From DATBJJ01 sp963750915 (GTDB lineage Bacteria; Acidobacteriota; Vicinamibacteria; Vicinamibacterales; 2-12-FULL-66-21): a stretch of DNA of 64,000 bases. The notes beneath the pieces were generated by a model that worked only from the letters and a program-made list of their open reading frames with translations, was not told where the DNA came from and ran no database searches. The position numbers and the translations under genes were made by a program. Each line of letters opens with the position of its first letter. Position 1 is the first letter of the stretch. The DNA lies in contig CAVVSF010000005.1 in NCBI GenBank assembly GCA_963750915.1, forward strand, positions 310,001 through 374,000, read 5' to 3'. This document shows, piece by piece, positions 17,696-29,473 of this stretch.

Positions 17696-18147
17696 TCAGC
17701 CCTGTGCCTTTACCTGTCCGCGCCCGCCCGGGTTGACACCGATCCGCGACGCGACCTGCAGGCGATTGATTGCCTTGGACCGCGCCTTCCGCGCCTGCTC
17801 GACCTCCGGCTCGTGGCCGCCGCGAGGAATCCGCTCCTCGGCGCGCGCCAGCTCCGCTTCGGCACGGGCGACGTCGATGTCCTCGGCCCGCTCGGCGAGC
17901 TCGGCGAGGATAGTGACGCTCTCGCCAAGCACTTCAGCAAAGCCGAACGCGATCGCGACGTAGCGTTTCTCCGCTCCCTTGCGATACCACAGCTCGCCGA
18001 TCCCGAGCGCGACGAGGTACGGGCTGTGTCCCGGCAGGACACCGAAGTAGCCCTCGGAGCCGGGGACCTCCACCTCGTCGACGCGCTCGCGGACGACGAG
18101 CTTGTCCGGCGTGACGATCTGCAGATCGATGTGGGTCGGTAGCGCCA

Positions 18148-18148
<1 letters not shown>
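17696..18148 (-). CDS. atpC: F1 ATP synthase epsilon subunit
   Basis: This 150-residue subunit forms part of the rotor stalk and can inhibit ATP hydrolysis. The N-terminal beta-sandwich contains IDLQIVTPDKLVVRE, GYFGVLPGHSPYL and ESVTILAELAERAEDID. An alpha-helical hairpin (ARAEAELARAEER) and an Arg/Lys-rich tail follow. It overlaps the atpD stop by a base (ATG at 18148). It is the last gene of the atpHAGDC set. Confidence 0.93.
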
Positions 18149-19590
<1,442 letters not shown>

Positions 19591-19593
19591 GTG

Positions 19594-19667
19594 TTAGTGA
19601 CTTTCTCTCTGCATTACTCTATGCGCGGGCTGGCTCGGCGCTCCCTGAGCCCTGAGCCCGCGCCTGT
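19594..19667. repeat. short intergenic gap with TGAGCCC repeat
   Basis: The 74-nt gap between atpG and atpD contains CCCTGAGCCCTGAGCCC (about 19644-19660), two units of the heptamer seen at other gene boundaries. AtpD probably uses its own ribosome site (GAGAGAAAG ahead of the ATG on the minus strand). Confidence 0.5.
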
Positions 19668-20538
19668 CTATAACGCCTGCGCCCCGGACACGACCTCGAT
19701 GATCTCGCGTGTGATCGCCGCCTGGCGGACCTTGTTCATGTGCAGCGTCAGCTGCTCGATCATGTCCGCCGAGTTGCGCGTCGCCGCGTCCATCGCCGTC
19801 ATCCGCGCCGCGTGCTCGGCGGCGGCCGATTCGAGCAGCGCCCGGTAGATCTGGACCTCGATGTGGCTCGGCACCAGCCGCGCCAGCAGTTCGTCCGGCG
19901 CCGGCTCGTAGCGATACTCGATCGTCGGCGCCTTCGGATCCGCGTTGCCGCCGCGCGGGATCGGCAGCAGCCGTTCGACGACGACGTGCTGCTGCATCAC
20001 CGACTTGAACTCGTTGTAGGCAAGGTGAACGCTGTCGACCTCGCCGCTGAGGAACGCGTCGATCGCGGTCTGCGCCATCGCCTTCGCATCCTCGTACTTG
20101 AGGGTCGCGAAGATGTTGACCCGCTCGAACGCGACCTTGAGCGGACGCCGGACGAAGAAGTCGCGGCCGCGGCGTCCGACCAGGCCGAGCGTGACCTGGC
20201 GCACCGACGACTCGGCGGCAAACGCCGACGCCGCCTTGATGACGTTGGTGTTGAAGCTGCCACACAGCCCGCGATCGGCGGTGATGACGATGAGCAGGGC
20301 GCGGCCGCCGGCCTTCGGCGTCCGCCGCTCGTCGAGCAGCGCGTGCGCCGACGGGTCGACGCGCGACGCCAGGCTGTTGAGCACCCGCTGCATCTGCATC
20401 GCGTACGGGCCGCGCCTGCTGGATCCGCTCCTGCGAGCGGCGCAGCTTCGAGGCCGCGACCATCTTCATCGCCTTGGTGATCTGCTGCGTCGACTTGACG
20501 GCGCGGACCCGGCGGCGAATGTCGAGAAGGGAGGGCAT
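19668..20538 (-). CDS. atpG: F1 ATP synthase gamma subunit, with apparent +1 frameshift
   Basis: The N-terminal part reads MPSLLDIRRRVRAVKSTQQ and continues ITKAMKMVAASKLRRSQER, a perfect gamma start. At about 20403-20412 the frame breaks. The remainder continues in another frame with MQMQRVLNSLA, LIVITADRGLCGSFN and the C-terminal NKVRQAAITREIIEVVSGA. Removing one base from the minus-strand run CGGCCCGTAC joins ARP to YAMQMQ and gives 289 residues, the normal gamma length. The gene is essential and otherwise perfectly conserved, so this is most likely a consensus error rather than a true lesion. Confidence 0.88.
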
Positions 20539-20541
20539 CGA

Positions 20542-22068
<1,527 letters not shown>

Positions 22069-22149
22069 GCTCTATGTCGATCCTTGTCGCTCTCTCGCTG
22101 CCCGGCGCGGTTCGTCTCGCTGCCGCGGCCCGTAACCTCTGGGTGTCTG

Positions 22150-22701
22150 CTAACCGGCGCCCGCCAGCGATTCGCGCAGCCGCTCGAGCTGCCGCGTGAC
22201 GCTGCCGTCGTAGACCGTGCTGCCGATGCGCGTCACGGCGCCGCCGATGATCGAGGGATCGACGCGCGTCGCCAGCTGGACGTCGCGCCCGGTGGCGCGC
22301 GCCAGGCCGTCCTTCAGCGCCTGCACCTTGTCGTCCGCAATCGGCGTCGCCGTCACCAGCTCGGCGCGCACGACGTTCTGGTAATCCATCAGCCGATCGT
22401 CGAACGCCTGCGCGACGTCCGGCAGGATGCCGAGGCGATCGCGTTCGGCCAGCATCAGCAGCAGCTTCGCCAGCGGCGGCTGCAGCGCGCCGGCGCGCGC
22501 GATCAACTGCTCGACGACGGCGCGCTTGCGCGCCGCCGGGATGGCGGGGTTGGTGAGGACGCGGCCGAGCGTCGCGTGCTCACGGCCGAGCGCCGCGAAG
22601 CTGCGAAGGTCGCGCGCCACCTGCAGCAGGTCGCGCTGCTCGGCGAGCGTCGTGTCGAACAGCGCCCGGGCGTAGCGAATCGCGGCACCGCGGCTCGTCA
22701 C
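22150..22701 (-). CDS. atpH: F1 ATP synthase delta subunit
   Basis: This 183-residue peripheral-stalk subunit joins F1 to the b subunits. It starts TSRGAAIRYARALFDTTLAEQ and ends with the conserved IIGGAVTRIGSTVYDGSVTR QL region. It is first in the atpHAGDC order. No atpF, atpE or atpB lies upstream, so the membrane (Fo) genes must be elsewhere. Confidence 0.92.
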   Translation of the reverse strand: MTSRGAAIRYARALFDTTLAEQRDLLQVARDLRSFAALGREHATLGRVLTNPAIPAARKRAVVEQLIARAGALQPPLAKLLLMLAERDRLGILPDVAQAFDDRLMDYQNVVRAELVTATPIADDKVQALKDGLARATGRDVQLATRVDPSIIGGAVTRIGSTVYDGSVTRQLERLRESLAGAG

Positions 22702-23208
22702 CGGACCTCCACCGAGATGCCGGCCGTCGCCGACAAGGCGAGGGCGCAGTCCCGACCGTGATGCGAAAACTCAATCATTGAGGGAAGCCTGAGATAGTGC
22801 CCGAGGACGCCCGGATCGTCAGGACGCGAGGCTCCGGACACGCAGGCGGACTCTCACATTGGGGGTCGAACCCGCAATGCAAAACATCAATTTATACCAT
22901 TCGACGGGGACCGGTCACAAGGCGTGCGGTCTCGATTGCGGAATCTTTCGGGCGCTGATTCGTCACACGACGCGGATCACGCGGATCTTTTTCACCGGAC
23001 GCGGATTTCTGCCACGGGACGCGGATCTAACGGATTCGACAGATCTCGGGGTCATGCTCGAATGGCGGAGACAAACGCCAGCGATGCGGTCCTCTCGCGT
23101 CAGGTCGCTCGCTCGCTGCCAGCGGGTGCTTGCTTTGTTGGGGACTGTCACTCGTGACTGTCCCCAATCTCATCATTTTCGAGGCTCGATTCGAGCTATC
23201 TCGTTCTC
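22702..23208. other. intergenic region with degenerate repeats and a REP-like palindrome
   Basis: These 507 bases lie between atpH and selD. They hold a block with repeated GACGCGGAT and ACGCGGATC units (about 22975-23030) and the palindrome at 23138-23167. An open plus-strand frame from 22859 runs through them into selD antisense and has no recognisable product. The atpH promoter should lie near 22702-22860 on the minus strand, but I could not pick a confident -35/-10 pair. Confidence 0.6.
23138..23167. repeat. REP-like palindrome GGGGACTGTCAC / GTGACTGTCCCC
   Basis: Arms at 23138-23151 and 23154-23167 (TTGGGGACTGTCAC and GTGACTGTCCCCAA) pair with one mismatch around a 2-nt loop. The same GGGGACAGTCAC core occurs at 62995-63033. 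Such palindromes are typical of REP elements moved by Y1 REP-associated tyrosine transposases. No such transposase is in this window. Confidence 0.8.
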
Positions 23209-24240
23209 TTACAAGACATTTACGGCCGATCCTGACGATTCTGTCACTCGACCAATGTTCGCCACGACTACACCCGCCGAACGGAGAACATCGAGCGCCA
23301 CTGACATGTCAGTAGCGGCAAGCGAAATCAGCAGGCCACCCGACGTCTGCGGGTCGTAGAAGAGCTGGATCAGGTCGGGCGGCACGTCGGCGGCGACCTG
23401 TGTCGACGTGCCGAAATGCTGCGCGTTCGTCCGGCCGCCGCCCGGCACATTGCCGCCGACGAGGTCGCGGGCGCCCGGCAGCAGCGGCACCGACGCGGCG
23501 TCGATCTCGAGCGTGCAGCAGCTCGCGGCCGCCATCTCCATCGCATGGCCAATCAGGCCGAAGCCGGTGACGTCGGTGCAGCCGTGCACGGTCCGCGGCG
23601 GCAATCGTTCCAGGGCCTCTGCCGCGGCGCGGTTCAGCGTCGTCATCGAAGCGACGGCGGCATCGATCGCATGCGCCGGCGCGCGCTGAAACTTGAGTGC
23701 GGTGGAGATGACCCCGGTGCCGAGGGACTTCGTGAGCAGGAGCACGTCGCCGGGGCGCGCGCCGGCGTTGGACCAGATCGCCGAGGGAGAGATCTCGCCG
23801 GTGATGGCGTAGCCGAACTTGATCTCGGCGTCCTGCACGGTGTGGCCGCCGAGGAGTGCGACGCCAGCCTCGCGCAACGTGTCGAGACCGCCGCCGAAGA
23901 TGTCGGCGAGGATCGCGCGATCGGCATCCTTGGGGAACGCGGCGATCGCGAGCGCGGTCAGCGGCCGGCCGCCCATCGCGTAGACGTCGCTCAGGGCGTT
24001 GGCGGCGGCGATGCGGCCGAAGACGCGCGGGTCGTCGACGATCGGCGTGAAGAAATCGACGGTCTGGACGAGCGCGCGATCGCGATCGATTTTGTACACA
24101 CCCGCATCGTCGGAAGTCCGGTAATCGATCAGGACCCGTGGGTCGTTCGGCACGCGCAAATCGCCCAGGACCTGGGCGAGCTCGCCAGCCGCGAGCTTAC
24201 TCGCTCAACCCGCGCAGGCGGCGTAGTCAGTCAGTCGCAT
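23209..24240 (-). CDS. selD: selenide, water dikinase, itself a selenoprotein (in-frame UGA)
   Basis: SelD makes selenophosphate from selenide and ATP for selenocysteine and selenouridine synthesis. The true start is the ATG at 24240. The N-terminus reads MRLTDYAACAG-U-ASKLAAG, with TGA at 24205-24207 exactly where SelD carries its catalytic Cys or Sec, followed by the conserved Lys. After it the frame continues through TSDDAGVYK, TVDFFTPIVDDP, NALSDVYAMGG and the C-terminal YDPQTSGGLLIS. Reading UGA as Sec gives 343 residues, near the usual size. A conventional call would start at a TTG at 24159 and lose the active site. A 7-bp hairpin 7 nt after the UGA fits a bacterial SECIS. selA, selB and selC must be elsewhere. 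Confidence 0.92.
24179..24197 (-). promoter_or_regulatory. candidate bacterial SECIS hairpin in selD
   Basis: On the minus strand AGCTCGC and GCGAGCT form a perfect 7-bp stem closed by the five-base loop GGCTG. The stem starts 7 nt after the UGA, and the loop begins 14 nt after it, with G at its first two positions. Bacterial SECIS elements lie just 3' of the UGA inside the coding region and need a guanine near the start of the apical loop. The match is by structure and position; SelB binding is not shown. Confidence 0.7.
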
Positions 24241-24254
24241 TTCTTAATCGGGGG

Positions 24255-24790
24255 ACTTCGTCCCCCGAACCCCCTTACACGTTCGCTTGCGGGGGCCCCA
24301 TTGCCCCGCGCCGCTCACGTGGCTTCGGTCGCTTCGCTCCCTCGCGGCGCGTCGGGCAATCTCGTCCCCCGAACCCCCGTGCACGTTCGCTTGCGGCGGC
24401 CCCATTGCCCCGCGCCGCTCACGTGGCTTCGGTCGCTTCGCTCCCTCGCGGCGCGTCGGCAATCTCGTCCCCCGAACCCCCCTACACGTTCGCTTGCGGC
24501 GGCCCCATTGCCCCGCGCCGCTCACGTGGCTTCGGTCGCTTCGCTCCCTCGCGGCGCGTCGGGCGATCTCGTCCCCCGAACCCCCTTACACGTTCGCTTG
24601 CGGCGGCCCCATTGCCCCGCGCCGCTCACGTGGCTTCGGTCGCTTCGCTCCCTCGCGGCGCGTCGGCGATCTCGTCCCCCGAACCCCCGTGCACGTTCGC
24701 TTGCGGCGGCCCCATTGCCCCGCGCCGCTCACGTGGCTTCGGTCGCTTCGCTCCCTCGCGGCGCGTCGGGCGATCTCGTCCCCCGAGCCC
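24255..24790. repeat. minisatellite of five 103/104-bp units
   Basis: The marker GTTCGCTTGCGG recurs at 24281, 24385, 24488, 24592 and 24695, with spacings 104, 103, 104, 103. The length difference is one G in CGTCGGGC versus CGTCGGC. Each unit runs through CCCCCGAACCCC, a GCTCACGTGGC segment with a CACGTG core, CTTCGGTCGCTTCGCTCCC and GGCGCGTCGG. Units are almost identical. All six frames stay open across parts of it, but the alternating 103/104 period shifts the frame each unit, so it is not coding. Confidence 0.95.
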
Positions 24791-24848
24791 CGAACCCCTA
24801 ACCCCGAACCCCGAGCCTGAGCCCTGAGCCCTGAGCCCTGAGCCGATC
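24783..24848. repeat. heptamer repeats next to parB
   Basis: Following the minisatellite, GAGCCCC/GAACCCC and then five or so TGAGCCC units run up to the parB 3' end. This is the same heptamer family as at 8101, 15960, 26726 and 39912. Confidence 0.75.
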
Positions 24849-24858
24849 GAGACTCCCC

Positions 24859-25713
24859 TTAGCCGCTCGTCAGCTGCTCGTAGATCCGCTGCAGCTCGTC
24901 TTCGGATCCGAAATCGATCTCGATCCTTCCGCCCTTGCGCTTGCGCGTGATGCGGACGCGGGTGCCGAGTGAGAAGCGCAGCTTCTCTTCGGCGGCGCGC
25001 GTGTGCACGTCCTTCGGCGACTCCTCGCGTTCGGTCGCGGGCTCGAGCGCCTTGTTGACCAGGACTTCGGTCTCGCGCACCGAAAGCTTGCGCGCGACGA
25101 CGTCGCGGCCGATGCGGAGCTGGGCGGCTTCGTCGGGCAGGCCGAGAAGGGCGCGGGCGTGTCCCATCGCGAGTGCGCCGGAGGCGACGTTCTCGCGCAT
25201 CTCGTGCGGCAGCTTGAGCAGCCGCACGGTGTTGGCGATCGTCGAACGATCCTTGCCGACGGCGTCGGCGACCTGCTCCTGCGTCAGCTTGAGCTCGTCG
25301 AGCAGCCGTCGGTACGCGGCGGCTTCCTCCATCGCGTTGAGGTTCTCGCGCTGGATGTTTTCGATCAGCGCCGCGGCGAGCAGCTGATCGTCCGGCGTGT
25401 CGCGCTGGACGATCGGCACCTTGAGCAGGCCGGCACGCTGGGCCGCGCGCCAGCGCCGTTCGCCGGCGATGATCTCGTAGCCGCTCGCCGACTTGCGCAC
25501 GACGATTGGCTGGATGATGCCGTTGGCGCGGATCGATCGCGCGAGCTCGTCGATCCGCTCCTCGTCCATCACCGTGCGCGGCTGGAACGGGTTCGGCGTC
25601 AGCAGATCCGTGTCGACTTCGAGCGGCTTCGCCGAGCTCGCCGCCGGCGCCGGTGTAGCGCCGGGAATCAGCGCGCTCAGGCCGCGGCCGAGGGCCGGAC
25701 GTTTCTCAACCAT
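24859..25713 (-). CDS. parB: chromosome-partitioning CTPase ParB
   Basis: This 284-residue protein begins with the ParA-stimulating segment KRPALGRGLSALIPG. The ParB/Spo0J N-terminal domain has NPFQPRTVMDEERIDELARS and the CTP-binding GERRWRAAQRAG motif. The helix-turn-helix LTQEQVADAVGKDRSTIANT binds parS. The C-terminal dimerisation domain ends RIEIDFGSEDELQRIYEQL. It overlaps parA by 8 nt. Two parS sites lie upstream of parA. Confidence 0.96.
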   Translation of the reverse strand: MVEKRPALGRGLSALIPGATPAPAASSAKPLEVDTDLLTPNPFQPRTVMDEERIDELARSIRANGIIQPIVVRKSASGYEIIAGERRWRAAQRAGLLKVPIVQRDTPDDQLLAAALIENIQRENLNAMEEAAAYRRLLDELKLTQEQVADAVGKDRSTIANTVRLLKLPHEMRENVASGALAMGHARALLGLPDEAAQLRIGRDVVARKLSVRETEVLVNKALEPATEREESPKDVHTRAAEEKLRFSLGTRVRITRKRKGGRIEIDFGSEDELQRIYEQLTSG

Positions 25714-26509
25714 AGTGAGGCTCCGTATACGCGGGCGGCGAGCCGGGGACGCGGTCCAGGAACTCGCGCGCGAGGGCGATGTAGGCGTTGGCGCCGCGCG
25801 ACTTGACGTCGTAGAGGATCGCGGGAATGCCGTGGCTCGGCGCTTCGCCCAGCTTGATGTTGCGCGGGATGACGGTCTCGTAGACGCGATCCTGGAAGAA
25901 CTCGCGGATGTCCCGCGCCACCTGCTGTCCGAGATTGGTCCGCTCGTCGTACATCGTCAGCAGCACGCCGGCGATGTCGAGACCGGGATTAAAGGAGCCG
26001 CGGATGCGGCGCAATGTCGCCACGAGATCGGCGAGCCCCTCGAGCGCGAAGTACTCGCAGGTGAGCGGAATCAGCACCGCGTCGGCAGCGACGAGCGCGT
26101 TGAGCGTGAGCAGGCCGAGCGACGGCGGCGTGTCGATGAAGATGACGTCGAACGAATCACGCAACGGCTCCAGGATCTTGCGCAGCCGGCGCTCGCGATC
26201 CTCGAACGCGACGAGCTCCACCTCTGCGCCCGTGAGATGGCGGTCGGCCGGAATCAGCGAAAGGTTCTTGATCTTCGTGGGAACGACGACGGACGCCGGT
26301 TCCGGCGTGTCGGCGGTCAGAGCGGTGTAGATGGTGATGTCGGTCTGACCTTTCAGGCCGACGCCGCTGGTGAGATTGGCCTGCGGATCGAGGTCAACCA
26401 GGAGGACGCGCTGCTCCGCCATCGCGAGAGCGGCGGCGAGGTTGATGGCGGTGGTGGTCTTGCCGACGCCGCCTTTCTGGTTCGAGACGGCGATCACGCG
26501 GGCGGACAT
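25706..26509 (-). CDS. parA: chromosome-partitioning ATPase ParA (Soj)
   Basis: This 267-residue ATPase starts at MSARVIAVSNQKGGVGKTTT, with the deviant Walker A (Lys12 and Lys17). Further motifs are VLLVDLDPQANLTSGVG and the Walker B FDVIFIDTPPSLGLLT. The ATP-bound dimer binds DNA nonspecifically and carries ParB-parS complexes. A longer frame to 26827 would add a region encoded by heptamer repeats and parS sites, so the short start is preferred. It is cotranscribed with parB. Confidence 0.96.
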   Translation of the reverse strand: MSARVIAVSNQKGGVGKTTTAINLAAALAMAEQRVLLVDLDPQANLTSGVGLKGQTDITIYTALTADTPEPASVVVPTKIKNLSLIPADRHLTGAEVELVAFEDRERRLRKILEPLRDSFDVIFIDTPPSLGLLTLNALVAADAVLIPLTCEYFALEGLADLVATLRRIRGSFNPGLDIAGVLLTMYDERTNLGQQVARDIREFFQDRVYETVIPRNIKLGEAPSHGIPAILYDVKSRGANAYIALAREFLDRVPGSPPAYTEPHYG

Positions 26510-26667
26510 TATATCAATTGACCTATTTATGTGTGAGTCGCTGCTAGCGGACAAGAGATCATAAGGGCTGCGGGTGCCGGATTCCAAACGCGACCTTGCC
26601 GTATTCGTAGCTGCTGGAGGATTGGACATCCGGGCTCTGCGATGACGACATACGAAGCGGCGGATGA

Positions 26668-26683
26668 GGTTCCACGTGAAACA
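26668..26683. other. parS site (15 of 16 bases)
   Basis: GGTTCCACGTGAAACA differs from the consensus TGTTNCACGTGAAACA only at the first base. It lies 159 nt upstream of the parA start and is the nucleation site for ParB. Confidence 0.88.
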
Positions 26684-26725
26684 CCGGCGCGAGCCGGGAC
26701 CTTGAATGCGAGTCGCACCGTCGGG

Positions 26726-26785
26726 CCGAGCCCGAGCCCCGAGCCCCGAGCCCCGAGCCCCGAGCCCCGAGCCCCGAGCCCCGAG
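26726..26785. repeat. CCGAGCC heptamer tract between parS sites
   Basis: About eight units of GAGCCCC with period 7 fill the space between the two parS sites. The tract is on one strand only, without an inverted partner in this gap. Confidence 0.9.
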
Positions 26786-26790
26786 AAGAA

Positions 26791-26806
26791 TGTTCCACGT
26801 GAAACA
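26791..26806. other. parS site (perfect consensus)
   Basis: TGTTCCACGTGAAACA matches the 16-bp parS consensus exactly. It is 123 bp from the first site, with the same orientation of the TTCC half. Confidence 0.95.
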
Positions 26807-26934
26807 CCCGGCGCGTGTCAACTCCACCTGAAACGCAACTTCGGCGCTTCAGCTGGCGATTGCTGAACGAACCCAGCGAGCGCCCCGAACCCCCTGAGCC
26901 CTGAGCCCTGAGCCCTAAAAAGCGCAGCGCCCAC

Positions 26935-27588
26935 CTACTGGCCGATCCGGCGCTTCACGAGAACAGTGACTCGACTCTGAAGGGCCTCAATCAGGGGATA
27001 GGTCCCGGAAAACTCCAAGGGCGGGACGATGACGGAAGGGGATTGAGGGCCATCGGGACCGCGAAAGAGCACAAGCGAACCGCCGGGAGCGAGAAATGCC
27101 TGAAGGGTGGTCAGCACTCGAGCCTCGACACGCACGGCTCGAACTGATACGACGTCGTTCGATTCGTGGAGCTCAGGCCTGGCGAGCAGCTCCTCATAGC
27201 GGGAGGTTTCGACGCGCGCGTCGGTCAGCCCCAGCTTCCGAATCGCCTCCCGCAGGAACGCCGACTTCCTCGCCTTCACCTCCACCATCGTCAAACGCGC
27301 GGCGGGGAAGGCAAGCTTGAAGGGAATCGCCGGCGAACCACCGCCTGAACCGATGTCCATGATGCTGCGGACGTTCTGAGACAGGTGCCTCGCAGCCGCG
27401 ATCGGCTCCAGCAGCAGCCGATCGACCCCGTCGTCCACATCCTTGATTGAGGTGAGGTTGATCTTCCGATTCCAGCCGGAGAGAAGCTCGTAGTACGCCG
27501 CCAGCTGCGCCGCGAGCGGTTCTGAAATGAAGACGTTTATCCGGGAAGCGCGCTTGAGGAGGCGACCCGCGACATCGCGTGACGGCAC
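26935..27588 (-). CDS. rsmG: 16S rRNA (guanine-527-N7) methyltransferase
   Basis: This 217-residue SAM-dependent enzyme modifies G527 in the 530 loop of 16S rRNA. Motifs: YYELLSGWNRKINLTSIKD, the SAM-binding loop IMDIGSGGGSPAIPFKLAFP, MVEVKARKSAFLRE and VSVRAV. It lies 12 nt downstream of mnmG in the typical mnmE-mnmG-rsmG-parA-parB order. Confidence 0.94.
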   Translation of the reverse strand: MPSRDVAGRLLKRASRINVFISEPLAAQLAAYYELLSGWNRKINLTSIKDVDDGVDRLLLEPIAAARHLSQNVRSIMDIGSGGGSPAIPFKLAFPAARLTMVEVKARKSAFLREAIRKLGLTDARVETSRYEELLARPELHESNDVVSVRAVRVEARVLTTLQAFLAPGGSLVLFRGPDGPQSPSVIVPPLEFSGTYPLIEALQSRVTVLVKRRIGQ

Positions 27589-27600
27589 GCCTGAAGCCTA

Positions 27601-29440
27601 TCAGACTGAGACTGGGCTGCGCGGGCGATCGAGATAGACGGCGAGAACGGCGACGGCCGCCGGTGTCACTCCGGGAATTCGTGAAGCCTGGCCGAGCGTT
27701 TCCGGCCGTACAGAGGTGAGACGCTCGACCATCTCGCGCGACAGCCCGGGAATGCCGGCGAACGTGAACCCGCGAGGAATCTGACGCCCTTCCTGGCGAC
27801 GCTGGCGCTCGATGGACGCGGACTGGCGCTCGATGTACCCGAGGTACTTGAAGTCGGTTTCGAGCGTGGCGAGATCGAGATGGCGGGACGCCTGGGAAAG
27901 ATCGAGCGTCAACTGGCCGGCGTCAACGAGTGCGTCGAGGCGGGTTTCTGGCTGCTTGAGCGCCTGGGTCGCCGGCAATCGCTTGCCGTTTGCGGCGGTG
28001 ACAACCGATCTCGAGACAACTGCACGGTTCGCTTCGTAGCGGGCGCGCCGTTGATTGAACGCGTCCCACCGGTCGTCGGCCACCAGTCCGGCAACGCGTC
28101 CGAGCGGCGTCAGGCGGAGATCGGCGTTGTCGGTTCGTAGCAGCAAGCCGATGCTCCGCCCGGGACGTGAACATCCGGTACGGCTCGAGACATCCCTTCG
28201 TCGTCAGGTCGTCGATCATCGTGCCGATGTAGGAGTCGGCGCGCGTGAGGAGGAGGGGGGGAGCGCCTCCGGCGTGGAGGGCGGCGTTGGCACCCGCAAC
28301 CAGTCCCTGCGCCCCGGCTTCCTCATAGCCGGACGTTCCGTTGATCTGCCCCGCCAGAAAGAGGCCGGGAAGCCGCTTCGTCTCGAGAGTGATTTTAAGT
28401 TCGGTCGGTTGCACGAAATCGTACTCGACGGCGTAACCATAACGCAGCAGGACAGCATCATACAAGCCTGGAAGTGCTTGTACCAGCTTGGTTTGTACGT
28501 CTGGAGGCAAGCTCATCGAGTAGCCGTTCAAGTAGATTTCGTCGACGTCTACACCCTCGGGCTCGAGAAACAATTGATGCCGCTCGCGATGCGGGAACCG
28601 CATGACCTTGTCTTCGAGCGAGGGACAGTAACGCGGGCCGATTCCAGCAATCTGGCCGTTGTAGAGAGGCGACTCGCCGATGTGCTCGCGCACGAGGTCG
28701 TGCACGCGGTCGGTCGTGTGGAGGATGTGACAGTCGATTTGAGTGCGCTCGATGCCGCAGGTGAGAAACGAGAAGGGCACCGGCGGATCGTCGCCAGGTT
28801 CCACGGCAAACCGCGAGAAGTCGATGCTCTTTCGATCGAGACGCGGCGGCGTTCCCGTTTTCAGCCGCCCCCACGCAAAGCCGATCGACTTGATCGACTC
28901 CGCGAGATCGCGCGACGGCGGCTCACCGGCTCGCCCGGACGGTCGCTGATCGCGGCCGACGTGAACCAGTCCGTTGAGGAACGTTCCAGTCGTGATCACC
29001 AGCGCCCGGCAGGAGTAGGCTTCGCCGCTCTCGAGCGCGAGCCCTGTGACACCGTCGCCGCTGGCGAGAATCCGACCGGCGCGGCCGAAGATCCAGTCGA
29101 TGCCAGGCTGCGCCCGCAGCGCGTCGTACACCCACTGGCTGTAGCGGCGCTTGTCCGCCTGGGCGCGCGGCGACCACACCGCCGGTCCGCGGCTGCGATT
29201 GAGCAGCTTGAACTGGATGCCGGTCGCGTCGATCGCCAGCCCCATCAACCCGCCGAGCGCGTCGATCTCTCGAACCAGGTGTCCCTTCGCAGTGCCGCCG
29301 ATCGCCGGATTGCACGGCATGTGCGCCACCGTCGCGTCGGAGAGCGTACAGATCGCGACGCTGCGGCCCATCCGGGCCGCCGCCCACGCCGCCTCTACGC
29401 CGGCGTGGCCGGCGCCAATGACGATGACGTCGTAATCCAT
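27601..29440 (-). CDS. mnmG: tRNA uridine-34 carboxymethylaminomethyl synthesis enzyme, with apparent +1 frameshift
   Basis: MnmG (GidA) works with MnmE to modify wobble U34. The N-terminal FAD site is DVIVIGAGHAGVEAAWAAAR; other motifs are CNPAIGGTAKGHLVREIDAL, TGTFLNGLVHVG, PRYCPSLEDKV and GQINGTSGYEEAGAQGL. The frame breaks at about 28145: TSRAEHRL is followed in the next frame by LLRTDNADLRLTPLGR, normally contiguous. The minus strand reads CGGCTTGCTGC where CGGCTGCTGC is expected. Removing one T gives 612 residues, close to the family norm. The C-terminal helical domain ends GIPGLSREMVERLTSVRP. A sequencing error is more likely than loss of function. Confidence 0.9.
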
Positions 29441-29473
29441 CTCTGGTGGGGTTGAATCTGATCCCAGACTAAC

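Larger units (their letters stand above)
26510..26934. other. intergenic centromere-like region between rsmG and parA
   Basis: This 425-base gap contains two parS sites (26668 and 26791), a CCGAGCC heptamer tract between them and another TGAGCCC tract at 26888-26918. A third degenerate site, TCCACCTGAAACG at about 26821, may be a decayed parS. I see no gene here. The parA promoter is presumably near 26520-26600 on the minus strand. Confidence 0.75.

Noticed and set aside
19668..20538. Programmed ribosomal frameshift in atpG
   Set aside because: No slippery site or stimulatory structure at the break; the pattern of single extra bases in several genes favours error.
22859..23359. 166-residue plus-strand frame overlapping selD
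   Set aside because: Runs through repeat sequence and antisense to selD; no recognisable domain.
24255..24790. CRISPR array
   Set aside because: Units are near-identical over their whole 103-104 bp; no unique spacers and no cas genes.
23416..24827. Plus-strand frames crossing selD antisense and the minisatellite
   Set aside because: Repeat-encoded RSLAARR/PHCPAPLTW units; the 103/104 period breaks the frame, so not a protein.
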